Part shown: positions 37,923 to 47,165 of the stretch, in pieces
Layout of the letters: each line of letters opens with the position of its first letter
Position numbering within the stretch: the first letter of the stretch is position 1
NCBI RefSeq assembly: GCF_000568815.1
Contig: NZ_CP007201.1
Coordinates: 930,001 to 994,000, forward strand
Direction of reading: 5' to 3'
Source of the DNA: Sulfurospirillum multivorans DSM 12446
GTDB lineage: Bacteria; Campylobacterota; Campylobacteria; Campylobacterales; Sulfurospirillaceae
Length of the DNA: 64,000 bases
Translations under genes and position numbers: made by a program
Notes under the pieces: generated by a model
What the model was told of the DNA's origin: nothing
Seen by the model: only the letters and a program-made list of their open reading frames with translations
Database searches by the model: none

Positions 37923-38296
37923 TCGCGTTATGTATGAGTTCAGGAGCAATAACCGTGAGCTTGTTCCTAAACTCGTTTACCCTTGCTTGGATGCACTCGG
38001 TTGAAAAAATTCGATGGGAAGAGCAGTGGCAAATCGAGGGGAAATCCTTACATGTAATGCGTGCTAGCGTGCGCGGAAGTGGTGCAGGGATGGAACCTCC
38101 ACCTGATGCCGTGTTTAAAGAAGGTGCTTGGCACTACACGCCTCATGTACCTCCACTTCAAGAGCTTCGTTTGGCGCATTCGCCTTTTACAACGGAGTAT
38201 GAGCTCTGTTTTGATGGCAGATGCACACCGCTTAATGAGTTCTTTATATCACTTCCCCCAATCGACACTATTGTTCTTGAAGCCTGCGAACGCTAG
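37919..38296 (+). CDS. DUF1850 protein associated with TRAP-TAXI transporters
   Basis: 125 residues: a hydrophobic N-terminus, FTLAWMHSVEKIRWEEQWQI and GAGMEPPPDAVF, the DUF1850 hallmarks. The gene overlaps the permease stop by 4 bp. DUF1850 genes are repeatedly found next to TAXI permeases; the function is unknown. Contains TTACATGTAA at 38048-38057. Confidence 0.85.
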   Translation: MIALCMSSGAITVSLFLNSFTLAWMHSVEKIRWEEQWQIEGKSLHVMRASVRGSGAGMEPPPDAVFKEGAWHYTPHVPPLQELRLAHSPFTTEYELCFDGRCTPLNEFFISLPPIDTIVLEACER

Positions 38297-38335
38297 AATA
38301 GCGCCATTATTTTCTTACATGTAAGGTTTTTCCTC

Positions 38336-39169
38336 TTGAAATCAGAATTCAAAAATTACAGTTATATTTTCTTAGGTTCGCTCTTCTTGAGCTTTGGCGT
38401 GGTGGCTCTGTTTATTCCCAATGCGTTGGTAACGGGTGGCACATCGGGTATGGCGCTTTTAGGGCATTACCTTTTTAAACTGCCTGTGGGTGTGCTTATG
38501 ATCGCGATTAATGTCCCACTGCTTTTCTTGGGCACCAAATACTTTGGCAAGCATTTTACCCTTCGTAGTATCATCGCGATTGGGTTTACCTCTGTGTGTA
38601 TTGACTTCATGGTTGAATTCTTACATGTAAACGCTCTCAGTCACGATGTGATTTTAGCGTCGATCTTTGGTGGTATTGCGGTTGGTATTGGTTTAGGATT
38701 TATTTTAAGTGGTCATGCTTCCGCTGGAGGCTCAACTATCATCGCCAAAATCGTCGCGTCAAAAACGAGCATCAAAGCCTCTTCGGTAATGCTTTTTATC
38801 GATATGCTCGTGATCCTTGCGATTGCATTTATTTCTCAAAACATTGACTTAGCGCTTTGGAGTTTGGTGAGCATTTACATTAGTGCTAAAAGTATCGATA
38901 TGTTTTTAACGCGCGGCCCTTCTAAAAAAGTGGTGCACATCGTCTCTGCAAAAATCGAAGAACTCTGTGCTCAAATCGTGCCACTACTAGGGAAAAACGG
39001 AACGATTGTTGAGGGGAACGGCATTTTTGAGCATGAAAACAAACGCATGATCTTTTTGGTGGTCGAAAATCGTAAAATCCCAATGCTTAAAGAGCTAATC
39101 CAAACGGTGGATAAAGAGGCGTTTATGGTGGTGATGGAAGCTTCTGAACTCTTAGGTCGTGGGCATTAA
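38336..39169 (+). CDS. YitT family membrane protein (DUF161/DUF2179)
   Basis: 277 residues. Five to six membrane helices occupy the first ~195 residues (FLSFGVVALFIPNALVTGGTSGMALL), followed by a soluble C-terminal DUF2179 domain (KKVVHIVSAKIEELCAQI). The start is a TTG at 38336. Function unknown. Its TAA overlaps the stop codon of the convergent porin-like gene (39166-39169). Confidence 0.85.
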   Translation: MKSEFKNYSYIFLGSLFLSFGVVALFIPNALVTGGTSGMALLGHYLFKLPVGVLMIAINVPLLFLGTKYFGKHFTLRSIIAIGFTSVCIDFMVEFLHVNALSHDVILASIFGGIAVGIGLGFILSGHASAGGSTIIAKIVASKTSIKASSVMLFIDMLVILAIAFISQNIDLALWSLVSIYISAKSIDMFLTRGPSKKVVHIVSAKIEELCAQIVPLLGKNGTIVEGNGIFEHENKRMIFLVVENRKIPMLKELIQTVDKEAFMVVMEASELLGRGH

Positions 39170-39948
39170 AACTTACTTTTGAAGTTGATGATAAACTGAT
39201 CGTTTTCTTTATCTAGGCCTGTTTTATCATACGAAACGCCTAGATTGAGTCCTTTGGCAATTTCATTGACTTGAAAGTTACTGTAGACTCCCGTGTAAGA
39301 GAGATTTGTTTGCGCTTCACTGGCAACAACATAGCGAGAGCCTAGCGTAATGTCTTTGCGCGGCGAGTAGTTTAGATCGACCGCGTAGGCTTCTGTATTG
39401 GGTGTGTAGTTGTTGGAACTGAGCACGGAAGAGGTTGGTAAAAGCTGATCTTTTCCATCCAAAGCACCACTGGCACTGTGACTGCCTTCAAGCACCTTTG
39501 AATAAGCAATATAACTTCCAAAATTTTCATAATTCACCTGCGCTTTAACCCCAAATGCATTGGTCGTTTCAATACCACTTTGCTCAACACTTTGACGATA
39601 CGTATCTGCGTAGTAGTTCGCACTGAGTCGATAGCCAAACTCTTCAGCCTTCCCATCGTACAGCGCTTCTGAGTAGTAGATAGTGTTATCGGTACTACTT
39701 TGGCGGGTTTCGGTTGCAAACGATTGGGTGGCAACTTCAAGTCGTATGCCTTCAATGGGAGCCGTTTTGTAGTGAAAAAGAATTTTTTGAGTTTTGGTGC
39801 TCGAAAAGGGGCTCTCTTCGTCGCTTGCTTCATTGTAATTGGCATTGACTTTGTGCGTTAGATTGCCATCTAGGAGTGCATCCATCAGCGAATCAGCGGC
39901 AAAGAGTGTTTGGGATACAAAGATGAGAAGGAGGGTAAGTTTTTTCAT
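39166..39948 (-). CDS. Short porin-like outer-membrane protein
   Basis: 260 residues with a signal peptide (to about FAADS). The mature start DSLMDALLDGNLTHKVNANY parallels that of the major porin at 11.1 kb, and the chain ends in a typical aromatic strand (DQFIINFKSKF). It is roughly two thirds of the major porin's length, so it would form a smaller barrel or is a reduced paralogue. No transport partner is adjacent. Confidence 0.75.
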   Translation of the reverse strand: MKKLTLLLIFVSQTLFAADSLMDALLDGNLTHKVNANYNEASDEESPFSSTKTQKILFHYKTAPIEGIRLEVATQSFATETRQSSTDNTIYYSEALYDGKAEEFGYRLSANYYADTYRQSVEQSGIETTNAFGVKAQVNYENFGSYIAYSKVLEGSHSASGALDGKDQLLPTSSVLSSNNYTPNTEAYAVDLNYSPRKDITLGSRYVVASEAQTNLSYTGVYSNFQVNEIAKGLNLGVSYDKTGLDKENDQFIINFKSKF

Positions 39949-39963
39949 GATATTTGAAAGCGT

Positions 39964-39995
39964 AAAGCCACCGAAATGGCTTTACATGTAAAGCA
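39964..39995 (-). terminator. Terminator of the groESL operon
   Basis: AAAGCCA / TGGCTTT (39964-39983) and an overlapping palindrome GCTTTACATGTAAAGC (39980-39995) lie just after the groEL stop on the minus strand; they are mutually exclusive folds. Confidence 0.6.
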
Positions 39996-40006
39996 GGAGG
40001 GAATGA

Positions 40007-41662
<1,656 letters not shown>

Positions 41663-41673
41663 TTATTGATTGA

Positions 41674-41940
41674 TTATAAAACGCCAAGAATGTCGTCGAT
41701 AGTCATCACCACGTAGGTTTTGCCATCAAGCGTAAGCTCTGTGCCTGCATATTTTGCAAAGACAACCTTGTCACCAACACTTACAAGTCCTTTTTCTTCA
41801 ACTTTAGGACTGACTGCTCTAACAATACCGCTAAGAGGTTTTTCTTTGGCATTGTCAGGAATGATAATACCTGATGCTGTTTTCGTAGCTTCTTCGACTC
41901 TTTCAAGAAGTACACGTTTTCCAAGTGGTTTAAAAGTCAT
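41674..41940 (-). CDS. groES: Co-chaperonin GroES (10 kDa)
   Basis: 88 residues. [33 protein letters not shown] contains the mobile loop that binds GroEL. First gene of the operon; the CIRCE operator and a sigma70 promoter lie upstream. Confidence 0.97.
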   Translation of the reverse strand: MTFKPLGKRVLLERVEEATKTASGIIIPDNAKEKPLSGIVRAVSPKVEEKGLVSVGDKVVFAKYAGTELTLDGKTYVVMTIDDILGVL

Positions 41941-41964
41941 TTGTATGTCCTTTTGACTAAAATT

Positions 41965-41991
41965 TTAGCACTCGTTTGTTTCGAGTGACAA
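41965..41991 (-). promoter_or_regulatory. CIRCE element (HrcA operator) of groESL
   Basis: TTAGCACTC, 9 bases, GAGTGACAA: the known CIRCE form TTAGCACTC-N9-GAGTGCTAA with two mismatches in the second arm. It lies between the promoter and groES, so HrcA would repress until heat stress. Confidence 0.9.
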
Positions 41992-41992
41992 A

Positions 41993-42021
41993 ATTTTACA
42001 CAAATACCGCTCAAAAGTCAA
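41993..42021 (-). promoter_or_regulatory. Sigma70 promoter of groESL
   Basis: On the minus strand TTGACT (42021-42016), 17-base spacer, TAAAAT (41998-41993). It is directly upstream of CIRCE. Confidence 0.8.
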
Positions 42022-42125
42022 GAAAAAAGCGGTAAAAGTTTAGTCTGATATACTCAATGTTTTCAACTTTTTTTCATGTTTCACGAAAGATGCCATAATT
42101 AACCAAAGTATAAGTTTTATGACTA

Positions 42126-42131
42126 TATAAT
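42126..42131 (+). promoter_or_regulatory. -10 box of the tRNA-Met gene
   Basis: TATAAT, 19 bases before the mature tRNA end; no good -35 box, as is usual in Campylobacterota. Confidence 0.6.
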
Positions 42132-42150
42132 GCCAACCTCTTTTAACCAT

Positions 42151-42227
42151 GTCAAGGTAGCTCAGCTGGTTAGAGCGCTGGTCTCATAAGCCGGAGGTCG
42201 AGGGTTCGAGTCCCTCTCTTGACACCA
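42151..42227 (+). tRNA. tRNA-Met (anticodon CAT)
   Basis: 77 bases including an encoded CCA. The acceptor stem pairs GTCAAGG with TCTTGAC; the D arm, the anticodon loop CTCATAA and the T arm GGGTTCGAGTCCC are all present. A CAT anticodon could also be tRNA-Ile2 (modified C), which cannot be told by eye. Its 3' end is the attachment site of the island that follows. Confidence 0.92.
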
Positions 42228-42242
42228 TTTTAAAGCAAATAA
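42183..42242 (+). repeat. attL: left 60-bp direct repeat at the tRNA 3' end
   Basis: Begins at CTCATAAG in the anticodon loop of tRNA-Met and extends 15 bases past the CCA. The same 60 bases recur at 51670-51729 with one mismatch (C at 42218, T at 51705). Such repeats arise when a tyrosine recombinase inserts an element into a tRNA gene. Confidence 0.85.
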
Positions 42243-42348
42243 ACCTCACAAATTGGGATTTTCCCAAAATACAATCAATATATCTTTTTTAATGTTGTTA
42301 TATTTTGTTATAGTTTTTAATCATTCAAATTTGAAAAAAAGTTTGAAT

Positions 42349-42951
42349 ATGAAAAATATCTATCTTCGTAAAAATATTTTCTATTATCGTAAATCAATCC
42401 CAAAAAACTTAAAAAAATTTTTCCAAAATAAAGTTCTTTATATTCGCACACTAAGTACTAAATCTAAGACTTTAGCTCTAAAGTATGCTAAGATATTAAA
42501 TCAAAAATTTAATGCTATTAAAGAGGTTTATTTTATGTCATTTGATATTAACTTAATTCATCAACTTGTTGAGGAGTTTCATAATACACTTTTAGAAGAT
42601 ACTGAAAAGGATTTATATAGTATTAAAAACCCTGAAGATACTTTATTTGCTTTAGGTTTAGAAGATAATATTAAACAATTACAAAACGAATATGAAGATG
42701 GGATTTATGATAAAAACGAAATTCAAACAATATTAAATAAAATAAGTTATAAACCAAATAACGACGAAATAAACGAAATAGGTAAAATTCTATTAAGTAG
42801 TAAAATAAACCATTTAAAAACAATTAACAACAAGATAGATAATAGTTATTATAATAAACCAAAACCAATAATAAAAAAAGTTGTTGCTGGAATAGAAACA
42901 AATAAACCATATAGAAATGTAAAATCAACTTTTGAACGATTTAAAAAATAG
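42349..42951 (+). pseudogene. Tyrosine recombinase (integrase), N-terminal half, cut by an IS
   Basis: 200 residues from the ATG at 42349: NIYLRKNIFYYRKSIPKNL is an N-terminal Arm/SAM-like region of phage-type integrases that begin beside their tRNA site. The frame stops at the left end of an IS (TAG formed with its first base). The rest of the protein is at 43865-44767. With the IS and one TA removed the two halves fall in the same frame but one TAA codon remains at the junction. A longer frame starts at 42253 but overlaps poor sequence. Confidence 0.8.
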
Positions 42952-43001
42952 ACATCTTGCAAAACTCAAATAAAAGGCACTAAAAATGCTTGGCAAGAGG
43001 C

Positions 43002-43463
43002 ATGAAAAAATATGAACAAATGCAAAAGCGTAAACCCAAAGATTTTAAGCGCCATATTGGCGTTAATGAAGAGACATTTAACGCAATGATAGAGGTGTTT
43101 AGGCAATACGATGAGAATCGTAAAAAAGGATTAGGTGTAGGAGGGAGGAGATCTCTTTCACCAGAAAATAAAGTACTTTTGATGCTTGGCTATTATCGTG
43201 AGTATCGCACCCTTGAACATATTGGATTTGATTATGGTGTGAGTGAATCAACGGCTTCAAGGATTGTATGTGAAGTAGAAGAAGTGTTGATTAAGTCTGG
43301 TAGATTTTCATTGCCAAGCAAGAGAGAACTCTATAAAAGTGATGTTGCCCTCTCTTTTGTTGTCATTGATGCGACAGAAACGCCTTGTCAAAGACCCAAA
43401 AAAAGCAAAGAGAGTACTACTCAGGTAAGCAAAAGCGTCATACCCTTAAAGGACAGATTGTGA
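43002..43463 (+). CDS. IS5-family transposase, first frame (OrfA)
   Basis: 153 residues from the ATG at 43002. HIGVNEETFNAMIEVF and YREYRTLEHIGFDYGVSESTASRIV form the N-terminal helix-turn-helix region of DDE_Tnp_4-like transposases. The first catalytic Asp is in VVIDATETP. Past the A7 run at about 43401-43407 (CCCAAAAAAAGC) the frame loses similarity, and the second frame takes over by a -1 shift. Confidence 0.82.
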   Translation: MKKYEQMQKRKPKDFKRHIGVNEETFNAMIEVFRQYDENRKKGLGVGGRRSLSPENKVLLMLGYYREYRTLEHIGFDYGVSESTASRIVCEVEEVLIKSGRFSLPSKRELYKSDVALSFVVIDATETPCQRPKKSKESTTQVSKSVIPLKDRL

Positions 43464-43849
43464 TTGATAAAGAGGAGAGGATTATGTGTGTGCATACCGC
43501 TAAAGGTACGACACATGATTTTAGACTGTTTCAAGAATCTAATCTCCCCTTGATGCCCAAGACCTGTGTTTATGTTGATTTGGGATATCTGGGTATTGCC
43601 AAAGAACATAGCCATTGTCAAATTCCCCATAAAGCCTCCAAACTTCATCCTTTGAGTGAGGAGCAAAAAGAGGAAAACAGACAAAAAGCAAGTGCTAGAA
43701 TATGTGTTGAACATGTGAATGCTAAAATCAAAACATTTCAGATACTCACCCAAAAATACAGAAACAGAAGAAAACGATTCAATCTACGCTTTAATTTGAT
43801 ATGTGGATTAATCAACTTTGACCGTGGTTTTGCTGTGGAATACAAATGA
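43385..43849 (+). CDS. IS5-family transposase, second frame (OrfB)
   Basis: Read after a -1 slip at the A7 run, so the true fusion joins PKK to QREYYSGKQKRHTLKG. The second Asp is in YVDLGYLGI and the Glu in ICVEHVNAKIK, completing the D-D-E triad. Complete and possibly active. Confidence 0.82.
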   Translation: MSKTQKKQREYYSGKQKRHTLKGQIVIDKEERIMCVHTAKGTTHDFRLFQESNLPLMPKTCVYVDLGYLGIAKEHSHCQIPHKASKLHPLSEEQKEENRQKASARICVEHVNAKIKTFQILTQKYRNRRKRFNLRFNLICGLINFDRGFAVEYK

Positions 43850-43864
43850 GTTTTGCAAGATGTC

Positions 43865-44767
43865 TAATATCATAAAAAAACATATAATTGGAGTTTGGAT
43901 AATGAACAATTAGGCAATAGAGCTCTAAATCTTTTAGATTTGTATTTTAAAGACAAAAATTTAATGGATATTGAATTCGATGATTTAGAAGATTTTAGAG
44001 ACATTTTGTTGGAAATACCAAAAAGATTAACAACTTATAATTTTTTTAAAGGTAAAGATTTAGATTTTATTTTGGAAAATAATGATGATTACGATAAGTT
44101 AGATAATACAACTATTAACAATTATATAGAAAAAGTTAATCTATATTTTAGTTATATGCACAAATTAAAGTACATAATAGGTGAAGATTTTATTATTCCA
44201 ACTTATGACGAAAATGGAAAAAATAGAGAACCTTATACCTATGAAGAAGTTTCTAAAATCTTTGATTTAATGAAAAATGACACTTTAGAAAATAGATTTA
44301 TTACATATATAGCTGCTTACCAGGGAATGCGATTAAAGGAAATAACACAATTACAAAAAGAGGATATTGTTAAGATTGGAGATATTTTTTGTATTAGTAT
44401 AAATACAAAAGAAGATAAAACAACTAAAACTAAAAAAAGTGTAAGAACAATACCTATCCATAATAAGTTGTTGGAATTTGGATTATTAGAATTTGTAAAT
44501 TCTAAGGATAAAGAATTATTTACAATATCAAATAAAAATTTTAGTTCCTATTTTAGAAAATATTACAAATCTTTAATAAATGACGAAAAAACCTTTTATT
44601 GTTTAAGACATTTGGTTATAGATATTTTTAAACAAAGTGATTGCAAAATAGAACATTACCAAGCTTTTGTTGGACATAGTCAAGGAAAAGACACTATTAC
44701 TATGGATTATGGAAATCCATTTAATGTTAAACTATTAGCTAAATTATTACAATTTATAGATTATTGA
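43865..44767 (+). pseudogene. Tyrosine recombinase (integrase), C-terminal half
   Basis: The 290 residues starting at 43895 carry the catalytic domain: first Arg in AAYQGMRLKEI, a lysine-rich beta turn, YCLRHLVID where the usual H-x-x-R is Y-C-L-R, FVGHSQG with the second His, and the tyrosine nucleophile in ITMDYG. This half lies in phase with the N-terminal half once the IS is removed. It lacks its own start signal, so the recombinase is probably inactive. Confidence 0.8.
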
Positions 44768-45080
44768 TTAAAACTCCAACCCCCAAACTAAAATCCATAT
44801 TTTCAACAATCATGGATTTTTGATTTTTTAGTAGTTCCAATTTCAAATCGATTTTTTCAATAGGATAAGAAGAAAGAAATTTATCTTTTTTGATAAATCT
44901 TTCTCTATCATTTTTAAGTTCACTTTGAACAATAACAAGAGCTTTAAGTTCTTTTGATAATTCACTTATAAGTGCATTATTCTTTTCACATTGAAGTAAA
45001 TAGCCCTTTTGTAATCTAATAGCACTTAGTTCATTACTAAGAGCTATTAGGCTTTTAAATGGATTGATATTATCTATCAC
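44754..45080 (-). CDS. Small coiled-coil protein of the island, unknown
   Basis: 108 residues, helical and charged (LSNELSAIRLQKGYLLQCEKN, SKELKALVIVQSELKNDRERF). I do not recognise a family. It overlaps the end of the recombinase gene (convergent) and the gene before it by 11 bp, so the two small genes form an operon. Accessory mobilization or regulation are possible, with nothing to decide. Confidence 0.6.
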   Translation of the reverse strand: MIDNINPFKSLIALSNELSAIRLQKGYLLQCEKNNALISELSKELKALVIVQSELKNDRERFIKKDKFLSSYPIEKIDLKLELLKNQKSMIVENMDFSLGVGVLINNL

Positions 45081-45288
45081 TATTTTTTTCTCTAAGTGAA
45101 GTTAAAAAATCTTGTTCCTGTAATCTTTTTTTATCCTCAAAAAATTGTAAAGTTTTTTCTAAATCCTCTAAAAATATTTGGTGTTGATGTTCTTCTAATT
45201 TTTGCAAAGCTTTTAAAAATCTCTTGATATTAGTTTCATCAATTCTATAATCAAACTTTTGTAATAAATCTATTATTAGTAAAATCAT
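45070..45288 (-). CDS. Small helical island protein, 5' end possibly cut by the IS3 element
   Basis: 72 residues from the ATG at 45288 (ILLIIDLLQKFDYRIDETN), strongly helical. The IS3 element begins 5 bases upstream of this ATG, so either the gene is just intact without its own promoter or its 5' part was removed. Family not recognised. Confidence 0.5.
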   Translation of the reverse strand: MILLIIDLLQKFDYRIDETNIKRFLKALQKLEEHQHQIFLEDLEKTLQFFEDKKRLQEQDFLTSLREKNSDR

Positions 45289-45322
45289 TTGTATGGAATG
45301 ACCCCAAATTTGTAGACACAAT

Positions 45323-46210
45323 TTAATTCTGCGAAGCCATATTTAATTTCTCATTATATCTTTTTTCAAATTCATTGGGTGAAATATAACCAAGATAACT
45401 ATGCCTTCTAGTTGAATTATAAAACATTTCGATGTAGTAAAATATGTCTGATTGTGCTTCTTCTCGTGTAATATAAATCTGCTTTTTGACACATTCACGC
45501 TTAAATGTTTTAAAAAAGCTCTCAGCAACTGCATTATCATAACAATTTCCTCGCCTGCTCATACTAGGGATAAGGTTGTATTTTTGGAGAAGTGCTTGCC
45601 ACTCGTATGAGCTATATTGTGAGCCTTGGTCTGAGTGTACAATCACTTCATGATGTGGTTTTTGTCTAAAGGTTGCCATTTCCAGGGCTTTTAGAGCCAA
45701 CCCAGTTGTCATGCGATGACTTGTTGCCCATCCTGCTATTTTTCTGCTAAAAAGATCTAATACAACTGCTAAATAAAACCATCCTTCGTATGTTTTGATA
45801 TAGGTTATATCTGTTACCCATGTGTGATTTGGCTCTTGAACATTGAAGCACTGTCCAAGATGGTTAGGATGCGCCACATGTCTTTTCCCTTTTTTGTAAC
45901 GAGGTTTTCTCTGCTTTACACCTGCACCAAAGAGTTTGGCTTCACCCATCAATCTTGCAACGCGTTTTTTATTAACACCAATACCTGATGCCACAAGATC
46001 TTTTGTAACAGTTCGATATCCATAAATACGCCCACTATGCTCATAAGCCTCTTTAATGTGGTGCAACACAACTTTATTAGCTATGTCACGCTTTGACTCT
46101 GGTTGTTTAGCCCATGCGTAATAACCACTAAAATGAACTTGCAAAGTTTTGCACATTCTTCTCACAGGATAGAGTGGCTCATACTCTTTGATAAAGGCGT
46201 ACTTTACTTT
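45323..46210 (-). CDS. IS3-family transposase OrfB
   Basis: The catalytic rve domain shows the DDE residues in WVTDITYIKTYEGW, VIVHSDQGSQYSS and NAVAESFFKTFKRE. An ATG-started frame covers 45323-46165; upstream codons (KYAFIKEYEPLYPVRRM) remain open to about 46210 where OrfA ends, so translation begins by a -1 slip near CAAAAGTAAAG at the end of OrfA, as usual in IS3 elements. Confidence 0.9.
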   Translation of the reverse strand, partial: KVKYAFIKEYEPLYPVRRMCKTLQVHFSGYYAWAKQPESKRDIANKVVLHHIKEAYEHSGRIYGYRTVTKDLVASGIGVNKKRVARLMGEAKLFGAGVKQRKPRYKKGKRHVAHPNHLGQCFNVQEPNHTWVTDITYIKTYEGWFYLAVVLDLFSRKIAGWATSHRMTTGLALKALEMATFRQKPHHEVIVHSDQGSQYSSYEWQALLQKYNLIPSMSRRGNCYDNAVAESFFKTFKRECVKKQIYITREEAQSDIFYYIEMFYNSTRRHSYLGYISPNEFEKRYNEKLNMASQN

Positions 46211-46488
46211 TGGTTTTTGGCAAAGTACGCTGCGGCCTTTTTTAGAATATCGCGCTCCTCTGTGACTCTTTTTAATTCTGCTTTGAGCTTTCTATTTTCC
46301 GATGACAAATCTTTGGAAGCTTGGTGTTGTGAGGTACTTTGCGGATTACTGTAGATTTTTATCCATGCTTTGAGCGAATCAGGATGCACTCCCAATCTTT
46401 GTGCAGTATCTTTAATGGGATAACCATTTTTGATAATTTGGTTGACAGCCTCTTGTTTGAACTCGTCTGTGTATAGTTTATTTGCCAT
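46204..46488 (-). CDS. IS3-family transposase OrfA
   Basis: 94 residues: helix-turn-helix (YTDEFKQEAVNQIIKNGYPIKDTAQRLGV) and a leucine-zipper-like C-terminus (LSSENRKLKAELKRVTEERDIL). Its end overlaps OrfB's frame. Confidence 0.9.
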   Translation of the reverse strand: MANKLYTDEFKQEAVNQIIKNGYPIKDTAQRLGVHPDSLKAWIKIYSNPQSTSQHQASKDLSSENRKLKAELKRVTEERDILKKAAAYFAKNQK

Positions 46489-46577
46489 GGAATGACTTTC
46501 TCCTCTTGGTATTTTATTTGGTCATTATCGACCAGATTAACAGTTTCAAGAGTGTCTAGTATTGTGGGGTCATTCCA

Positions 46578-47156
46578 TATATCTATATTCCATTGGGTGG
46601 AAATAAGAAATCGTCTTTAAGAACATATACAAATTTAATGGCAACTTTTGTAATAGGTGGATTCTGGCATGGAGCAGGATGGACATTTTTGTTTTGGGGT
46701 TTTCTGCATGGAATGGCTTTAGTAATTCATAGACTTTGGTCAAACCTTGGATTTAAGATGTGGACTTGGTTAGCTTGGTTAATTACATTTAACTTTGTAA
46801 ATGTAGCATGGATATTTTTTAGGGCTCGTGAGTGGGAAGATGCTATTAAGGTTTTGAGTTCTATGTTTAGTTTGAATAATGTTGTGTTGCCAAATTTTTT
46901 AGAATCAAAACTTCAATTTTTAAAATCATTTGAAATTATTTTTGGTGGATTTGTAGAAAATATTGGTGGAGATTATTTTACTCCTTTATGGTTTGTTTTG
47001 GCATTTGTTTTAGTTTTAGCTTTTAAAAATAGTATGTATTATTTAAATATTAAATTGAATAAAAAATATTTGATATTATCGATTTTCTTATTTTCTTATG
47101 CTTTTATAACTTCTTTAGTAAGTTCGTCAAATGTATTTTTATATTTTAATTTTTAG
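46578..47156 (+). pseudogene. MBOAT-family O-acyltransferase (AlgI-like), 5'-truncated
   Basis: 192 codons, open from the IS3 end. YIPLGGNKKSS is the conserved AlgI block, NLMATFVIGGFWHGAGWTF includes the catalytic His (WHG), and several membrane helices follow to the normal C-terminus. AlgI homologues have ~470-520 residues, so more than half is gone, removed beside the IS3 element. AlgI-like proteins carry acetyl groups over the membrane for polysaccharide O-acetylation; this copy should be dead. Confidence 0.82.
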
Positions 47157-47165
47157 GAATAAACT

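Larger units (their letters stand above)
42951..43864. mobile_element. IS5-family insertion sequence (IS427-like)
   Basis: 914 bp with perfect 18-bp terminal inverted repeats, GACATCTTGCAAAACTCA at the left (42951-42968) and its complement at the right (43847-43864), flanked by TA on both sides as target duplication. It holds a transposase in two overlapping frames. It splits the island integrase. Confidence 0.9.
45294..46577. mobile_element. IS3-family insertion sequence
   Basis: 1,284 bp with imperfect terminal repeats starting TGGAATGACCCCA at the left and ending TGGGGTCATTCCA at the right. Two genes, OrfA and OrfB, on the minus strand. The flanks (left ...TTTGTA, right TATATC...) show no 3-4 bp duplication, so a deletion or recombination followed insertion; on the right it truncates an MBOAT gene. 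Confidence 0.88.

Noticed and set aside
42949-43866. Three-base target duplication for the IS5-type element
   Set aside because: The flanking triplets do not match; only TA is shared on both sides.
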